Shown: in pieces, positions 35,926 to 47,212 of the stretch
Numbering within the stretch: the first letter of the stretch is position 1
How the letters are laid out: each line of letters begins with the position of its first letter
From: Mycocentrospora acerina
Lineage: Eukaryota; Ascomycota; Dothideomycetes; Pleosporales
Direction: 5' to 3'
DNA: 64,000 nt
Assembly (NCBI GenBank): GCA_022701365.1
Contig: JAKUHH010000201.1
Location: 124,001-188,000, forward strand
The notes under the pieces: model-generated
Databases searched by the model: none
Told to the model about the DNA's origin: nothing
Seen by the model: the letters and a program-made list of their open reading frames with translations, nothing else
Translations under genes and position numbers: made by a program

Positions 35926-36416
35926 CTTGATGCTGGCGATAATAAGGTGACAGGTGGTGAAAAGAGGGGTTAGGTTAGGAGCTCACGAGCCAGCTGAGCA
36001 ATCGTGGAGGCGAGGGGTGATGGTGGGGCAGTATGGAACAAGCAACTTGGGTGGAGGCGAGGGCGATGGTGATGCGAGCAGAATGTCTACAACTGGTGTG
36101 AGTCGAATCAGTTTAGGAGGTTAGTGATGAAATGTGAGGATTTGAAACATAGATTGGCACTCTTTGTCAGCTACAACAACCGACACGTTCGTCATAGGCG
36201 GTGAGGGGCGTGAGTCGAGAGAGATGTCGCAAGTGAATGTTCCGGAAAGCACCACCGCGGCTCAATTGGACCCCTGATCCCTGCTGGCCGTGCCAAGGGC
36301 TTGTTGTGCACGGGCCAGTTCGCGACTTCCACATTCGCACGACGCGACAGCTCAGCAACTTGGGCATCACCAAGTTCCAACGTTAGATTGGGCGTAGACA
36401 CACCTACGTAGACAAG
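35926..36416. promoter_or_regulatory. Divergent promoter OTU1 / RSC bromodomain gene
   Basis: This 491-base region separates the two starts. It contains several GGGCGAGGG/GAGGGG-like purine-rich patches (35995-36070). Small frames on the minus strand at 36167-36401 are not convincing. Confidence 0.45.
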
Positions 36417-39188
36417 ATGGCGACCGCACGCGCGCCAAGCTCGACTCCTGTCCCCACGACCGAGACGGCAGAGGCCGCCGGCGCAAAGTCGACAGTCACG
36501 CCAGAAGAATGGAAGGCCATGTCGACGGTCCTAAACAACATCTACGCCTATGAGTCGGAAGAGTGAGCACTTAATCGCAAATTTTTCATCATTTTTTTGG
36601 TGCTAATATCTCGTGAACAGTGGATACGACCCTACTAAGCTCTTCCAGCGCAAGGTCAACAAGCGCGCGGTGCCCGACTACTACGATATCATCAAGGAGC
36701 CCATGGCTTTGAGCACTATAAAGCATAACGTCATGCAGAAACAATACAAGGATTTCTCTAGCTTCGTGCGCGACCTTGCGCTCATCCCCCACAATGCCCA
36801 AGTCTACAACAGGCAGGACTCGCAAGCCTATGTGGACGCGCTCGAAGTCAAAGCTGTCATAGTACGCGAGCTCAAGAAGCTTGCCGACGAGAAAATCATA
36901 ACCGAGGAAATCGCGGCCCTGCCATATCTAGGAGAAATACCAGAGGCAGAACCGCTCCCACTGGACGAGGAAGAGGAGGAAGATGATGAAGACGACGAAG
37001 AGGAGCTCGAGATTGATGAAGATGAGGACGAAGATGAAGAAGACGAGGGCAAGCGCAAGAAGAGGCGTCCACGATCGTCAGCAATCGCTAAGCGTGAGAG
37101 TGGCGTGAGATCAAGAAACAAAGAAGGGGACGATGCAAAGAACGATGACCCGGAATCAAGGAAGAAGCGAGGACGGCCGCCGCGTGTCGACACTCCTATG
37201 GAAGCTCGCATTAAAGCCATCATGAAGGCCATTCGCAAGCCCCGAAATCAGCTTAACAAGCTCATGGTCAGCGCTTTCGAACGTGTCCCCGACAAAACCG
37301 CAATGCCCGAGTATCACGCTGAAATCAAGGTGCCCATGGCGATGGATATCCTCAAGCGGAAATTGAAGCGGAAGAAGTACAATTCGGTAGACCACTTCAT
37401 GGTTGATGTCGAGCTCATGTTCGAGAATGCGAAGCAGTACAATGAGGAGGAGAGCCAAATTTACCAGGACGCCGTACATCTGCAAAATGAATCTCGTGTC
37501 ATCGCTAAGATCGAAAAGGACAAGCCTGACACCGACTTTGTTATGGAAGAGGGCCGTATCCCTATGCCCAACGGCATCATCCATAATGGCGAGTTGTGGA
37601 AGGTTGGTGACTGGGTACACATCCAGAACACAAACGATCTCACAAAGCCTATCGTCGCACAAATCTACAGAACATGGCAAGACACCGAGGGTGGCAAATG
37701 GGTGAACGCGTGCTGGTACTACCGTCCGGAGCAAACCGTTCATCGGTTCGATAAGCACTTCCTTGAGAACGAGGTGGTCAAAACTGGACAATACCGCGAT
37801 CATCGCATTGACGAAGTCGTAGACCGATGTTTTGTCATGTTTGTCACGCGATACAATAAGGGCAGGCCACGCGACTTCCCTCCAGACAAGGAGATTTATG
37901 TCTGCGAAGCACGTTACAATGAGGACGCTCATAAGTTCAATAAGATAAAAACGTGGGCGAGCTGCTTGCCGGATGAGGTTCGCGATAAAGACTACGTGAT
38001 GGACTTATTTGACGCTCCGCGCAAGCTAAAGAAGGTTCCAAGTCCGATTGCATATCTACTCAAGGATGAGCAGACTGAAGATGATGAGCTTCCAAAACCA
38101 GACTGGGGTGCTGAAAATGCTCCACCAAAGATTGGTGCTGTTCACCGTCGTCCGCGCGATGCTAAGGTATGGTTTTACCGTCATCATAACTCTCGTAATA
38201 CGAATACTGACTGTACCTTTAGGACTCACCGCCTCCAGAACCCACACCACCGCCTCCCCCAACACCTCCACCAGCACCACCGATGGCAACCCCGCTGATT
38301 GCTAGGGCACCACCGAACGGCTACGGTACCGAGCTACACCGGAATCACTCTTTCCCACAGGCGCCGGCCATAACACCCATGCCTGTGCCAACACCACAAC
38401 AACATCACACCGTACCAGCCTATACGCCCACTCATCCCACACACTACTCACAATCACCTGTCCCACCCTTCCAGCAAGGACCCCAAGCGCCAGGCTACCA
38501 GCCCATTACTCCCCACGTTCCGTTCACACCACAGCCTACCGCACCAATGCAGTCGTTTCAAACCCCTCGACCTGCGCCAGGTTATCCTCCGCAATACGCT
38601 CAGCAACCTTCTGCCGCATACAAAGCCCCACAGCCAGTCGAAGTATACGTACTAAATGATCATGCCAACGCGAGCATCCCACAAGACATTCGCGAGCAAT
38701 TTCAGCGCGACGAGAAAGGTCGTATCCTGTTCTTTACTGCACCACCTTTGAATGTTGACCAGCCCCTTACGAAAGAAGGACGCGCTCTCGGTCACTCGGC
38801 ACGCTACCTCGCCGCACGAGCAAAGAAGGAACAGGCCAAAGCCGAGAAACGCAAACTTGACAACGCCAGTGCACCTGAACGTGAGGCAGCCGCAAAGAAA
38901 GCCCGGTCAGACAAAGAAATAGCATTGAAAACTGCGGTTTCCGAACTCGGCGCAAAGGCAATTCGGGCGTTGGAGGATCAACTTGCTATCACGACAAAAC
39001 GTGAATTTGAACTTGCGTTCAAAGGGCAATCGGAGAAGGGTGTGAGAATAGCGGTGGATTGGTTGGCAAAGGCGCAGGAGCAGGCTATTTTGCGAAATAC
39101 GGAGAGGGAAGTACATGCGAAGCAAAGGCAAGAGGGGAAGACGATGAGCATCACGGGGATGACGGTGAGGTTGGAGAAAGAACTTTAG
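36417..39188 (+). CDS. RSC chromatin-remodelling subunit Rsc1/Rsc2-like (two bromodomains, BAH)
   Basis: Three exons (36417-36562, 36621-38166, 38223-39188) give 885 residues. Bromodomain 1 lies at about 35-145 (RAVPDYYDIIKEPMAL...IPHNAQVYN). An acidic stretch (about 165-200) is followed by a basic segment with an AT-hook-like KKRGRPPR. Bromodomain 2 lies at about 255-355 (MPEYHAEIKVPMAMDILKRK, NAKQYNEE), and a BAH domain at about 375-500 (WKVGDWVHIQN, ACWYYRPEQT). The C-terminal third is Pro/Gln-rich, then a charged helical region. This is the Rsc1/Rsc2 arrangement. These proteins help the RSC complex bind acetylated nucleosomes and remodel promoter chromatin in the nucleus. One paralogue per genome is usual in filamentous fungi. 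Confidence 0.93.
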
Positions 39189-41124
39189 GGCTCCGTTCAT
39201 ATGTTGGTTTTTGAGGTATCAGGGAAAGACGTTGTACGATCACGGATGGGATGTGGTGTTTCTTCAAATCAGAGAGAATGTATATTCAACATTTCTGAAT
39301 AGGATATGGGGATTTTGTTCTATTACACTATATTGAGCACAAGCAGAATTTCACAGAGATAAAGGAGATTCTGGAGGATTTTCTTAAAATCCCCTAATTA
39401 TTCCCAATTTGTTCACTCGTGTTTGGTTACACGCGTACATTGAATTACCTTCAACTGATGCCAATCAACGTTCGCAAATTTTATCAACGCTATATGTGCT
39501 GACAATGAAACCATTCATTGAATTGGAAACGTGAAAACAACGCATTCAATCCGCAACCAAATTCTAGAATTGATTGTCTACGCTACACAAGCAAGACGTT
39601 GAGGAAAGATTAAGGAATGGAGATCAGATGAAAGTTGTTTAAATATCATGACAGATACAATGACCATTGGAAAGATTTTGTGAGGGACAGGTTCTATTAC
39701 TATAAGTAGGTATGAAAGCAAGATAGCAATCAGGCATTGTCGTCCAAGTGAGAAAATCAATAAGGTTCTAGTGATGAAAGACTCTAGAATATTTTCCTAT
39801 ACAAGCCAGTAGATTATTGAAGTCGAATCAGATGGCTGGGGAGTGCATCAAATGGTGATGTGTTAAAGTTCGCTATTGCATTTCGAGGTGGAAAAGACAC
39901 CACGATAGGCATTGGAGAAAACCGGTGTTTGCGAGAATTGTGTCATCGAATGGACAATACCCTCTCTTTGGAGAAACAAAAAAGCAACTAAGAAGGGTAG
40001 TTAGAATGGAGTTGTTGGAGAGGAAATAAACACGCCGCACCTAGTAAAGCACTAGCCATGCTAAGTGAGCATGCGTGGCAAACACGTGAAGTCGCGTTAT
40101 TACAATCAGACTTCTAAATCTCAGTGTTGAGAAACCTCAAGATTTACAGCTGCTCAAAGCATAAGCAGCTTGAAGATCAGAGTATCAGATGTTTGTATAT
40201 TTGTCACTCATCCCATATTCTCCACATTGAATGTTTTCTCACCAGTCCACTTCCGAAAGTCGCGCTCAACATGAGAGAGCTTCGCTTCACATGTAGTATT
40301 GTATTCATTACCTCAAGTTACTCAAACCATGCAACGTATAGTGCACGCACAAGAAGTCAGTGCGCGGGGAGGCTTTATCAGATTTTCGAGTCTGGCGGGG
40401 TTCATGAGCCACTGCGGCTGAAAACTTTGAATAGTCCCCTCTCAAGTTTTGAGGGAAAGCTTTCCTCAGAGATACTCATTTCAATGCTAACTTAGCATGT
40501 GTAAATACCTAGAACACTCTGTTGTTGGAAATTCACATGTCGAACCAGCCACAACAAATTTGACATGACACCACCACCACAAGCGAACGTGCGATATCGT
40601 TCTAACTCCCAAATAAATTCCAGCACATGAAAAGTACGGGAATTTCCAAGGACGAAAAGTCAAGCACATGTAAGCAAACATGTCAGCAACTGCAAAAATT
40701 GAGAGGTAGCATATTTTTTCTACCCCTCCCCCTCCCCCTCCATTCCCCCCCTCCTCTCTCCCCCCTCAATCAACAAAACACCCCACTTCCTCGCCCCCTC
40801 ACCTCCCCCCATTTCCCTCTGCCCCTCCCGTAGCCCCGTAATCCACGCTTCCTGAAACTTTCCCCATCAGGCAACTCCGACTCCAAAGCATCTGCGTCTC
40901 CACAAGCCGAGCAGTTAAAAAAAAAGAAGAGACAAAGCATATGATAGAAATCCGTTTTACACATAATAATATAAAGCCGCATACGCACACAGTTTTAGGA
41001 GAGAAAATTTGTAGGAAAAAAAACCATCCCTTCCACGATTTGCACGCACACATGTTGATTCAAAAATTGAAAAAAAGGTGTGTGCACGTTGAGGAAACAG
41101 ACGCGCACATGGGCAAAAAGAAAT
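39189..41124. other. Gene-poor region between RSC gene and tRNA
   Basis: Mostly AT-rich with no supported gene; the frame at 40124-40495 (plus) has no recognisable domain. A long pyrimidine tract (about 40718-40830, CCCCTCCCC type) and A-rich runs (40917-40925, 41017-41022) stand out. Confidence 0.5.
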
Positions 41125-41227
41125 TGCTCCCTGCCAGACTCGAACTGGCGACCTTCGGATGCCTACTCTTTGAGCAGTCATGGTCTTAATATGAGACCGA
41201 CGTGATAACCAACTACACCAAGGAAGC
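41125..41227 (-). tRNA. tRNA-Met (CAT, elongator type) with 29-base intron
   Basis: The minus strand folds as a tRNA. The acceptor stem GCTTCCT pairs with AGGGAGC (one G-U). The D arm contains AGTTGGTTA. The anticodon loop CTCATAA gives anticodon CAT. The T arm is GCCAG-TTCGAGT-CTGGC, followed by discriminator A. A 29-base intron sits one base 3' of the anticodon (after position 37), the canonical place. Without it the length is 74. One T-T mismatch remains in the anticodon stem. The G1-C72 pair points to elongator rather than initiator Met. Confidence 0.88.
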
Positions 41228-41627
41228 TTTGATGAAACGTGAAGAAATATTTGGAAATATATTGTGAGCAGTATGTGCGGAATGTCTGCATATGCAGAAA
41301 CAGATCAGGGAATTCGGCAGAGCGCTGAGCTTCACGAATGAGAGAATGTGGGGTAGACTAAGACCAGAGCTTCGATTCTGTACCCCAGTACCATAGGTAT
41401 TTCCTCCGAGAACAAACAAAGATACTCCCCATTTTCAATACACTTTCCACAAACGTAATCCATGCCCAGTAAGTCATCACAGTCACAGTATTAGGTACAT
41501 ATCTATCCAATGCAAACCAGACCCTCTCTACTTCGTAAGATGCCTCAACGCCCAAAAAGTCAAGTCCCTCAATGCCATTACCACATTCACATCACACAAC
41601 CAACCTACGTCCCCTTCCAAAACTCAT
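41228..41627. other. Intergenic between tRNA and RBD2 stop
   Basis: 400 bases. It holds the tRNA upstream sequence and the RBD2 3' flank. No gene is seen. Confidence 0.45.
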
Positions 41628-42793
41628 CTACGGGCCAAGTTTCTGCCCTGGCTCAGGAGTCCTGGGTATCCCCGTCATCGGTACACTAACATTCGCAGTT
41701 GGTAAAACGCCGTATCGTCCGTAAGTCTTCTGATCGACGCTGACGTAGTGGGGAAGTCTTCCAAGAAGATTGAGCTTGGTCTCCAACCAGCGTAGGATCT
41801 TCTCATGTGGAACGAGGAACTTGATATAGCCCGAGGCCCAGAGGTAACCGATTCCGGCGCCACAGAGGTGGCCAATGAGGCTGACGTTGGGTACGATGAG
41901 GCTGGTAACGACGACGAGAATGAGCGGTGTGGTCCAGGTAGGGATTTTGTAGGGTCCAACACTGAGATGTCTTAGTCGAGAATAATGTCAAGAGAGTGGG
42001 ATGTAGCGTACCTGAAGCTGGGGTTTGTCTTGTGCGTTTTCATGACCTCTGCAGAGAGAAGGAGGAATACCCATATGCTGGTTACTGTCAGTATCTTGTC
42101 TGACAATACTTTTGAGATGTGTCGCGTGTACCTCGATCCCATGACCACGGTATTTCCCCTCAGCACAAATTTCTCCAAAAGCACGTAAATGCCGCCTGGA
42201 ATTGTCCCGAATGCTGCCTTCTGGTCAATCCTGAACCCCAGACTACTGCTGTATCGTATGCTTACGTCCAGTGAAGAGTGCGAGTGTGACCAGAGTCCCG
42301 AACTCTGCTTCGAAGCGCTCGATCAGGGGCGTTACGGCGAAGAGGTTGAAGATCATGTGGAAGAAGTTGAGATGCATCAATGGGAACAGATTGAGCCGGT
42401 GCACTGCAGGAAGGATAAAGTCAGCGTTTGAGGTTAATCATGTAGCACATGGTCTGTTTGAGAAGCCAAATTCCACACGTCGTCTCGTCTACGCAGAATA
42501 TCCAAAAGCTGCAGCTTCTTCTTTGCGTCTCCCCCACACCCTCCCACTTGGAATGTAACCAGTCGAACCCCCTCGCCAAGCTCCTCTCCCAAGCTCAACA
42601 ACAAAGAAATCCACATACTCTGCGTAAGATCCATCTTAGCCGGCTCGAGCCGCCCATACTCCCTCACCCACGGAAAGGGAATCGTGGCAATCCATAGCCC
42701 TACGATGGCGGCCGCCAGCAATCGCGTGCAGAGCGGTAGGCGAAAGACGTAGGAGCGTATGCGCGCGGGGTTGAACTGTGGAAATGACGGCAT
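41628..42793 (-). CDS. RBD2: Rhomboid intramembrane protease RBD2
   Basis: Five exons (42793-42619, 42403-42266, 42213-42132, 42077-42012, 41961-41628) give 264 residues. The product has the six-helix rhomboid fold: an N-terminal span (LLAAAIVGLWIATIPF), the HLNFFHMIFNLFA segment, then the Ser motif GSSIWVFLLL formed across the exon 3/4 junction, and the His motif SLIGHLCGAGIGYLW. Both catalytic residues are therefore present. This Golgi-localised family cleaves membrane-anchored substrates; in Aspergillus and fission yeast it is needed for SREBP activation and hypoxia adaptation (family knowledge). The acceptor of exon 3 was placed at GGCAG because it restores FTGPFGTIPGG. It is divergent from GAA1 across 181 bases. 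Confidence 0.9.
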
Positions 42794-42974
42794 GGCGGTC
42801 TGCGACGGTGTCAGTTCAGATGGGACGCCTGCAGGCGCGTCGAGAGAGGAAGGAGTCTAGGGTCCAGCGCGCTAGTGCCTGTCTCGACCACGACTACCAA
42901 GACGGCAGCGCGGGATGAGAAGGCGCAGCACACAACACTCCTTTTTCCTGAGGTGCAATTGAGAGGTGGTCAGT
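42794..42974. promoter_or_regulatory. Compact divergent promoter RBD2 / GAA1
   Basis: Only 181 bases separate the two start codons, so regulatory sequence must be shared. No named site was recognised. Confidence 0.5.
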
Positions 42975-45004
42975 ATGGCTCTGATATGTAGGTGCCTCTG
43001 TTTTGCGTCTCTGGGCGGAGGCTAACGTGAATGAATAGCCTCTATATTGGCGTTGCGGAGAGACGCCCGCATCCAAAAGATCCCGCCCTATCTCTCTGCC
43101 TTTTGTATTCTTGTTGGGATAGCGTGGTTGCTTGTTCTGCCCTTGGACGAGTACTCGCGCAAGACATATGTCTCGGAAAATGCTCTGCTGCCCGCACAGG
43201 TACATACATATTTCACGGGCAGTGAGCACGACGTCTTTAGAGCATACAGACATGAAGTGCATGCGTTGGCTGAACTGAGCATAGAAGAGTATGGCATATG
43301 AAGAGCTTGAGAACAAGGCACCTAAGCTGACAATGCATCAGGCGCACCGAACGACTAGAAGGCATCTTCCGCTCGCAGAATCTCAAAGTCGCAACCCAAA
43401 AGTACAACTATACAGTCTCGAACCACACCATCGCAAATCAGAATGTCTATGCTATACTCCAAGGACCCCGTGCGGACGCCACCGAGGCCATGGTCTTGAT
43501 TGGCGCATGGAAGAACATGGACGATGTGGTCAACACTTCGGGTGTGGCTTTGGTACTCACGCTGGCACGCTACTTCAAGCGCTGGAGTCTGTGGAGCAAG
43601 GACATCATCTTCCTAGTCTCTGGAGACAGCACGAGCGGGCCACAGGCCTGGGTCGATGCATACCATGACGGACACGATGAACGCTTTGTCGAGAACCTGA
43701 AGATTAAGAGTGGAGCGTTACAGGGTGCTGTTGCGGTCGACTACCCTGCTGGACCCTGGGGCCATCGATACGAAAAACTGCATGTTGTTTACGATGGCAT
43801 GAATGGCCAGCTCCCGAACTTGGATCTGTTCAACACTGCTGTTCAGGTCGCATCTGGTCAGATGGGAATTGGTGCCGTCATCCAGCGCATGTGGAAGCAC
43901 ACGGACACGTATCAGGAGCGCCTCCAGACGATGCTTCGGGGGATGGTCTCGCAGGGAATGGGCCATGCCACAGGACCGCACTCGTCGTTCATTCCATACC
44001 ACGTCGACGCCATCACCCTGGTCACAGTTGGCGATGGCTGGCACGATGAGATGTCACTGGGGCGGACCATCGAGTCGCTGTTCCGCAGCTTGAACAACCT
44101 CCTGGAGCACCTGCACCAGAGTTTCTTCTTCTACCTCCTCCTCCAAGCCAATCGCTTCGTCAGCATTGGCACGTACCTTCCGTCGGCCATGCTGATCGCC
44201 GTCAGCTTCAGCATCACCTCGATCGCGCTGTGGGTGCAGAGCGGCCGTCCCAGCGAGCCCGCTTCCAAGCCCGCATCCACAATCCCCAAGAGCAAGACAA
44301 CCTCCAGCGCTGCACCTCTAGCCTCTCCCTCTGAGAAAGGCAGAGAAGGCGAAGAGCCCCCGACAGAAGAGGATACTAAACCCCCTGCAATGACTCTCGT
44401 CCAGCAGTCTGGCTCTGTAGCCCTTGTCCCTCCCTCGACAACCGCAGTTACCGAACGGCACCTCCTCGTACCCCTCCTTGCTGTGCTGCTCACCCATACC
44501 CTGGGCCTCGTCCCACTCTACGTCTTCAACACATGGCCTGCCCCGGACCTCACGCGTCTCTTCTTCACAACGGCCAACATCACGTCTCTCATCCCCCTGG
44601 GTATCGCCTACTTTCTCTCGTTTGAGTTCCCGCCGACGACGCAGCAAACAACGCTGGTGCAGTGCTTCTCGCTCCTCTTCCTGGGCATGTTCCTCGCAGC
44701 GCTCGCGACGCTAAACTTTAGCCTGAGTTTCCTGGTGGGCGTGGCGACTGCGCCGCTGAACTTTGTGCGCAAGACGAAGCGCAAGGGGGTCAACATAGCG
44801 CAGTTGGGGTTACTGGCGGTGCTGAATCCGGTCATGGTGGTGCAGGTTGCGACCAAGGTGCTGGGCGGGGATTTGCAGGTTGTGCTGGAGAAGGCGGCCG
44901 AGGGGTGGGTTGTCGGCGGCATGTGGACGCAGGTGGTGGTTTGGCTGGTATGGTTTCCGGCGTGGGTGTTGGCGAGTGTGGTTGTGGCCGTGGGGGCCAT
45001 GTAG
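42975..45004 (+). CDS. GAA1: GPI transamidase subunit Gaa1
   Basis: Three exons (42975-42987, 43039-43288, 43342-45004) give 641 residues. The 13-base first exon was inferred because it alone supplies a start in frame, giving MALISSILALRRDARIQKIPPYL, the usual Gaa1 N-terminus. One membrane span follows (about 24-42). A large lumenal M28-peptidase-like domain then runs to about residue 370 (LIGAWKNMDD, NTSGVALVLTLARYF). A Pro/Ser/Glu-rich loop and five or six C-terminal membrane spans complete it. Gaa1 holds the GPI anchor in the ER transamidase complex that attaches anchors to proteins. Length and layout match the family. Confidence 0.93.
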
Positions 45005-45017
45005 GTGGTGGTAGTAT

Positions 45018-45063
<46 letters not shown>

Positions 45064-45512
45064 TTATATGTAGCAGGAGAGATTGGCAGAATGGAAGAAG
45101 ATAAGAAGACACGTAGAGAGGAGTCTGTGGATGAAGTTACTTCTTTTACAAATTAAAAAAATAGTTGAACGTCACTAGGTTTGGTTTCACATGGTCGTCT
45201 TGTCGTGGTGTGTATTTCATCATTATCATCATCGTAATCATAATCATCATCCTCGAGTCATCATGCTTTTCATTCGTTGATCATCTAAAAGTGGGCTTGA
45301 CCTTGAAATGAGGCCATGGCTCATGACTACATGGTGTGTCTGGCTGTCCATCTTACGGCTTTTGTGGCCTGCCGCTGTTGGAAGAGCGGGGGAAACAGTG
45401 CGTGGGTTGTCTATCCATCCTATCCATCAAATCCATCGGGTCGCTCCGTGCAAAGAGCTAGCTAGCAAGCAAGCAAGCAGTCTCTCTCCCGACTACCCCC
45501 TCCCCTCCCAGC
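45005..45512. other. Intergenic between GAA1 and RPN9 (convergent)
   Basis: 508 bases between two stop codons, containing a TA microsatellite and an ATC-rich patch (about 45217-45258). No gene seen. Confidence 0.5.
45016..45070. repeat. TA dinucleotide microsatellite
   Basis: An almost pure run of TA/CA repeats begins about 12 bases after the GAA1 stop. Confidence 0.9.
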
Positions 45513-46944
45513 TCAAGCAGCCCACACGTCCTTGCCGACGCCCTCGATCCAGTTGCCGAGCTGGTTGACGCTGGCGTCCCACTCCTTTAGCCTTCCCCTC
45601 ATGCTCTCAATCTGCTTCATGTCCAGGACCTTTGGTTGCACCCAGTTGATGCGCGCCACCTCGGCGACCTGGTCAATCTGGCCGCGCAGCAGGCCCAGGC
45701 TCAGTGCCTTCATGATCAAGTGCTCAATCTCGTTTGGCTGCACCTTTGTCTCTTGCGATATCTCGGTGAATGTCATGGCGCGGTCGTGTGGTGGGCGGCG
45801 GAAGACGGTCTCTGTCAGGGCGGAGAGGGAGATTTTCTGGTAGAGAAAGGTCTGGTGCTCCTTGAGAAGCGGGACCTTTGAGATGTTGCCGGCGAGGACG
45901 TCGTATGCGGCGAGGTCGCCACGGTTGAAAGCGAAGAGGAGGTCGCGTAGCCATGCGTGGGGGGTCTTGACTAGCGAGTCGAGGATGGGGTGCAGGAGCA
46001 GCTCGCCAAAGTTGTAGATGGAGTCTGAGACGAGGGCGGCGATGCTGAGGTCGTAGGCGCGAGCCTGGCGGTCGCGGAGCTCGAGGTCGTTGAGGTCGAT
46101 GCAGGCGAGGAAGAGGAGGGCGTTTTTGTAGTATGCTGCGAACTCGTGCTTTGACTGTGGATTGTCAGGGAGGGGTGGGGTGGGGGGTTAGAGGTGAAAG
46201 GGGTGGGTAGGTACCTTGTAGTACTCTGCGCTTGTGCGGTAAAAGGAGGCGTGCACGACTGTCTCGACCGAGTCGAAGCTGTCGAGGATCAGCTCGCACT
46301 CGTCGAGCTTCTTCTTGGCGCCCTCTTCATCGCGGATGGCGGGCCGCAGCTGGATGCTGGCGGCAGCGACTGTGGCGTAGACGTAGGCGTCCTGTGAGGC
46401 GGGCTTGTTGACGCTCTTGGCGAGGGTGTCGACAAAGGCGAGGCGGTCCTTTTCGTCTGGATGTTGTCAGTATGGGTGCATATACGAGTATGTAGTGTGT
46501 GGTGTATGAATGAGTGTGTGGTGTGTAGCATGTGGTGTGTAGTGTGTGGTGTGTAGTGTGTGGTGTGTAGTGTGTAGTGTATAGCGTGTGGTGCATAGTG
46601 TATGGTGTGTAGAGTACAGTGTGTGGTGTATAGTGTGGTGTATGGATACATGTATGAGAAGAGGACGCACCCTGAATCTGCGTGGCGGCATTCAAGCCCA
46701 GCGTCACCAGCTTGAGCTGGTTGATCTTGTTGGCGAAGCTCTTGATGAACGTCTCGAAGAAGGGGATGCGCTGCTTGGCGCTGGCCGGGTGGTCAAAGTA
46801 CTCGACGAGCTTGTCCGTCAGCTCGTGCCACAGCTTGCGCTCCCAGTAGTCCTCAAAGGCGATGAAGTACTCCTGCAGCTCCTCGGGCGCCTGGTCGCGC
46901 GCGTCGCCCAGCAGGTTGGGGATCGTGTCCGTGTCCATGGCCAT
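45513..46944 (-). CDS. RPN9: 26S proteasome regulatory subunit Rpn9 (PCI domain)
   Basis: Three exons (46944-46671, 46456-46215, 46154-45513) give 385 residues, the usual length of Rpn9/PSMD13. N-terminal helical repeats lead to a C-terminal PCI domain (about 255-345) containing FTEISQETKVQPNEIEHLIMKAL, the winged-helix core. Rpn9 is a lid subunit of the 19S particle and stabilises Rpn10 and lid assembly. The first intron (214 bases) is unusually long and holds a CACACCACA-type minisatellite. The start was set at MAMDTDTIP; the longer open frame upstream is read-through of the promoter. It is divergent from the complex I gene across 268 bases. Confidence 0.93.
46480..46650. repeat. TGTGTGGTG minisatellite inside RPN9 intron 1
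   Basis: About fifteen diverged copies of a roughly 10-base unit, TGTGTGGTGT with TAG interruptions on the plus strand. In the sense of RPN9 transcription it reads CACACCACA. Confidence 0.9.
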
Positions 46945-47212
46945 CGGTCTCTGCACGCGGATGCTGTGGGGGGTGTGGGGGTGTGTGGTTGTGAAGGGGG
47001 GGTGTATGGTGGTCGTGTGTGGAGGGTGTCTATGCGTGTCTGCCCGTGTCCATGTGCACGGGTGGTGACGATGGCCGGGATGCTTGACAATCGTGTTGGC
47101 CGGAGCTCCCACCTCTCGCCGGGCCGCCAAGACACAGCCGTCGACGTCCCTTTGATCCCGCTGCCTCACCCGCTGCAAGCCACCGTCCCCCCAGCCATTG
47201 TTCGCCGCAACC
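46945..47212. promoter_or_regulatory. Divergent promoter RPN9 / complex I 39-40 kDa subunit
   Basis: 268 bases between start codons, with a G-rich stretch (GGGGGTGTGGGGGTGTG near 46965-46985) on the plus strand. No proteasome-associated control element was recognised. Confidence 0.45.

Noticed and set aside
37156..37932. Minus-strand frame of 258 codons
   Set aside because: It lies fully inside the BAH/bromodomain exon of the RSC gene and has no recognisable domain.
40124..40495. Plus-strand frame of 123 codons
   Set aside because: No family resemblance and no splice or start context; located in AT-rich non-coding DNA.
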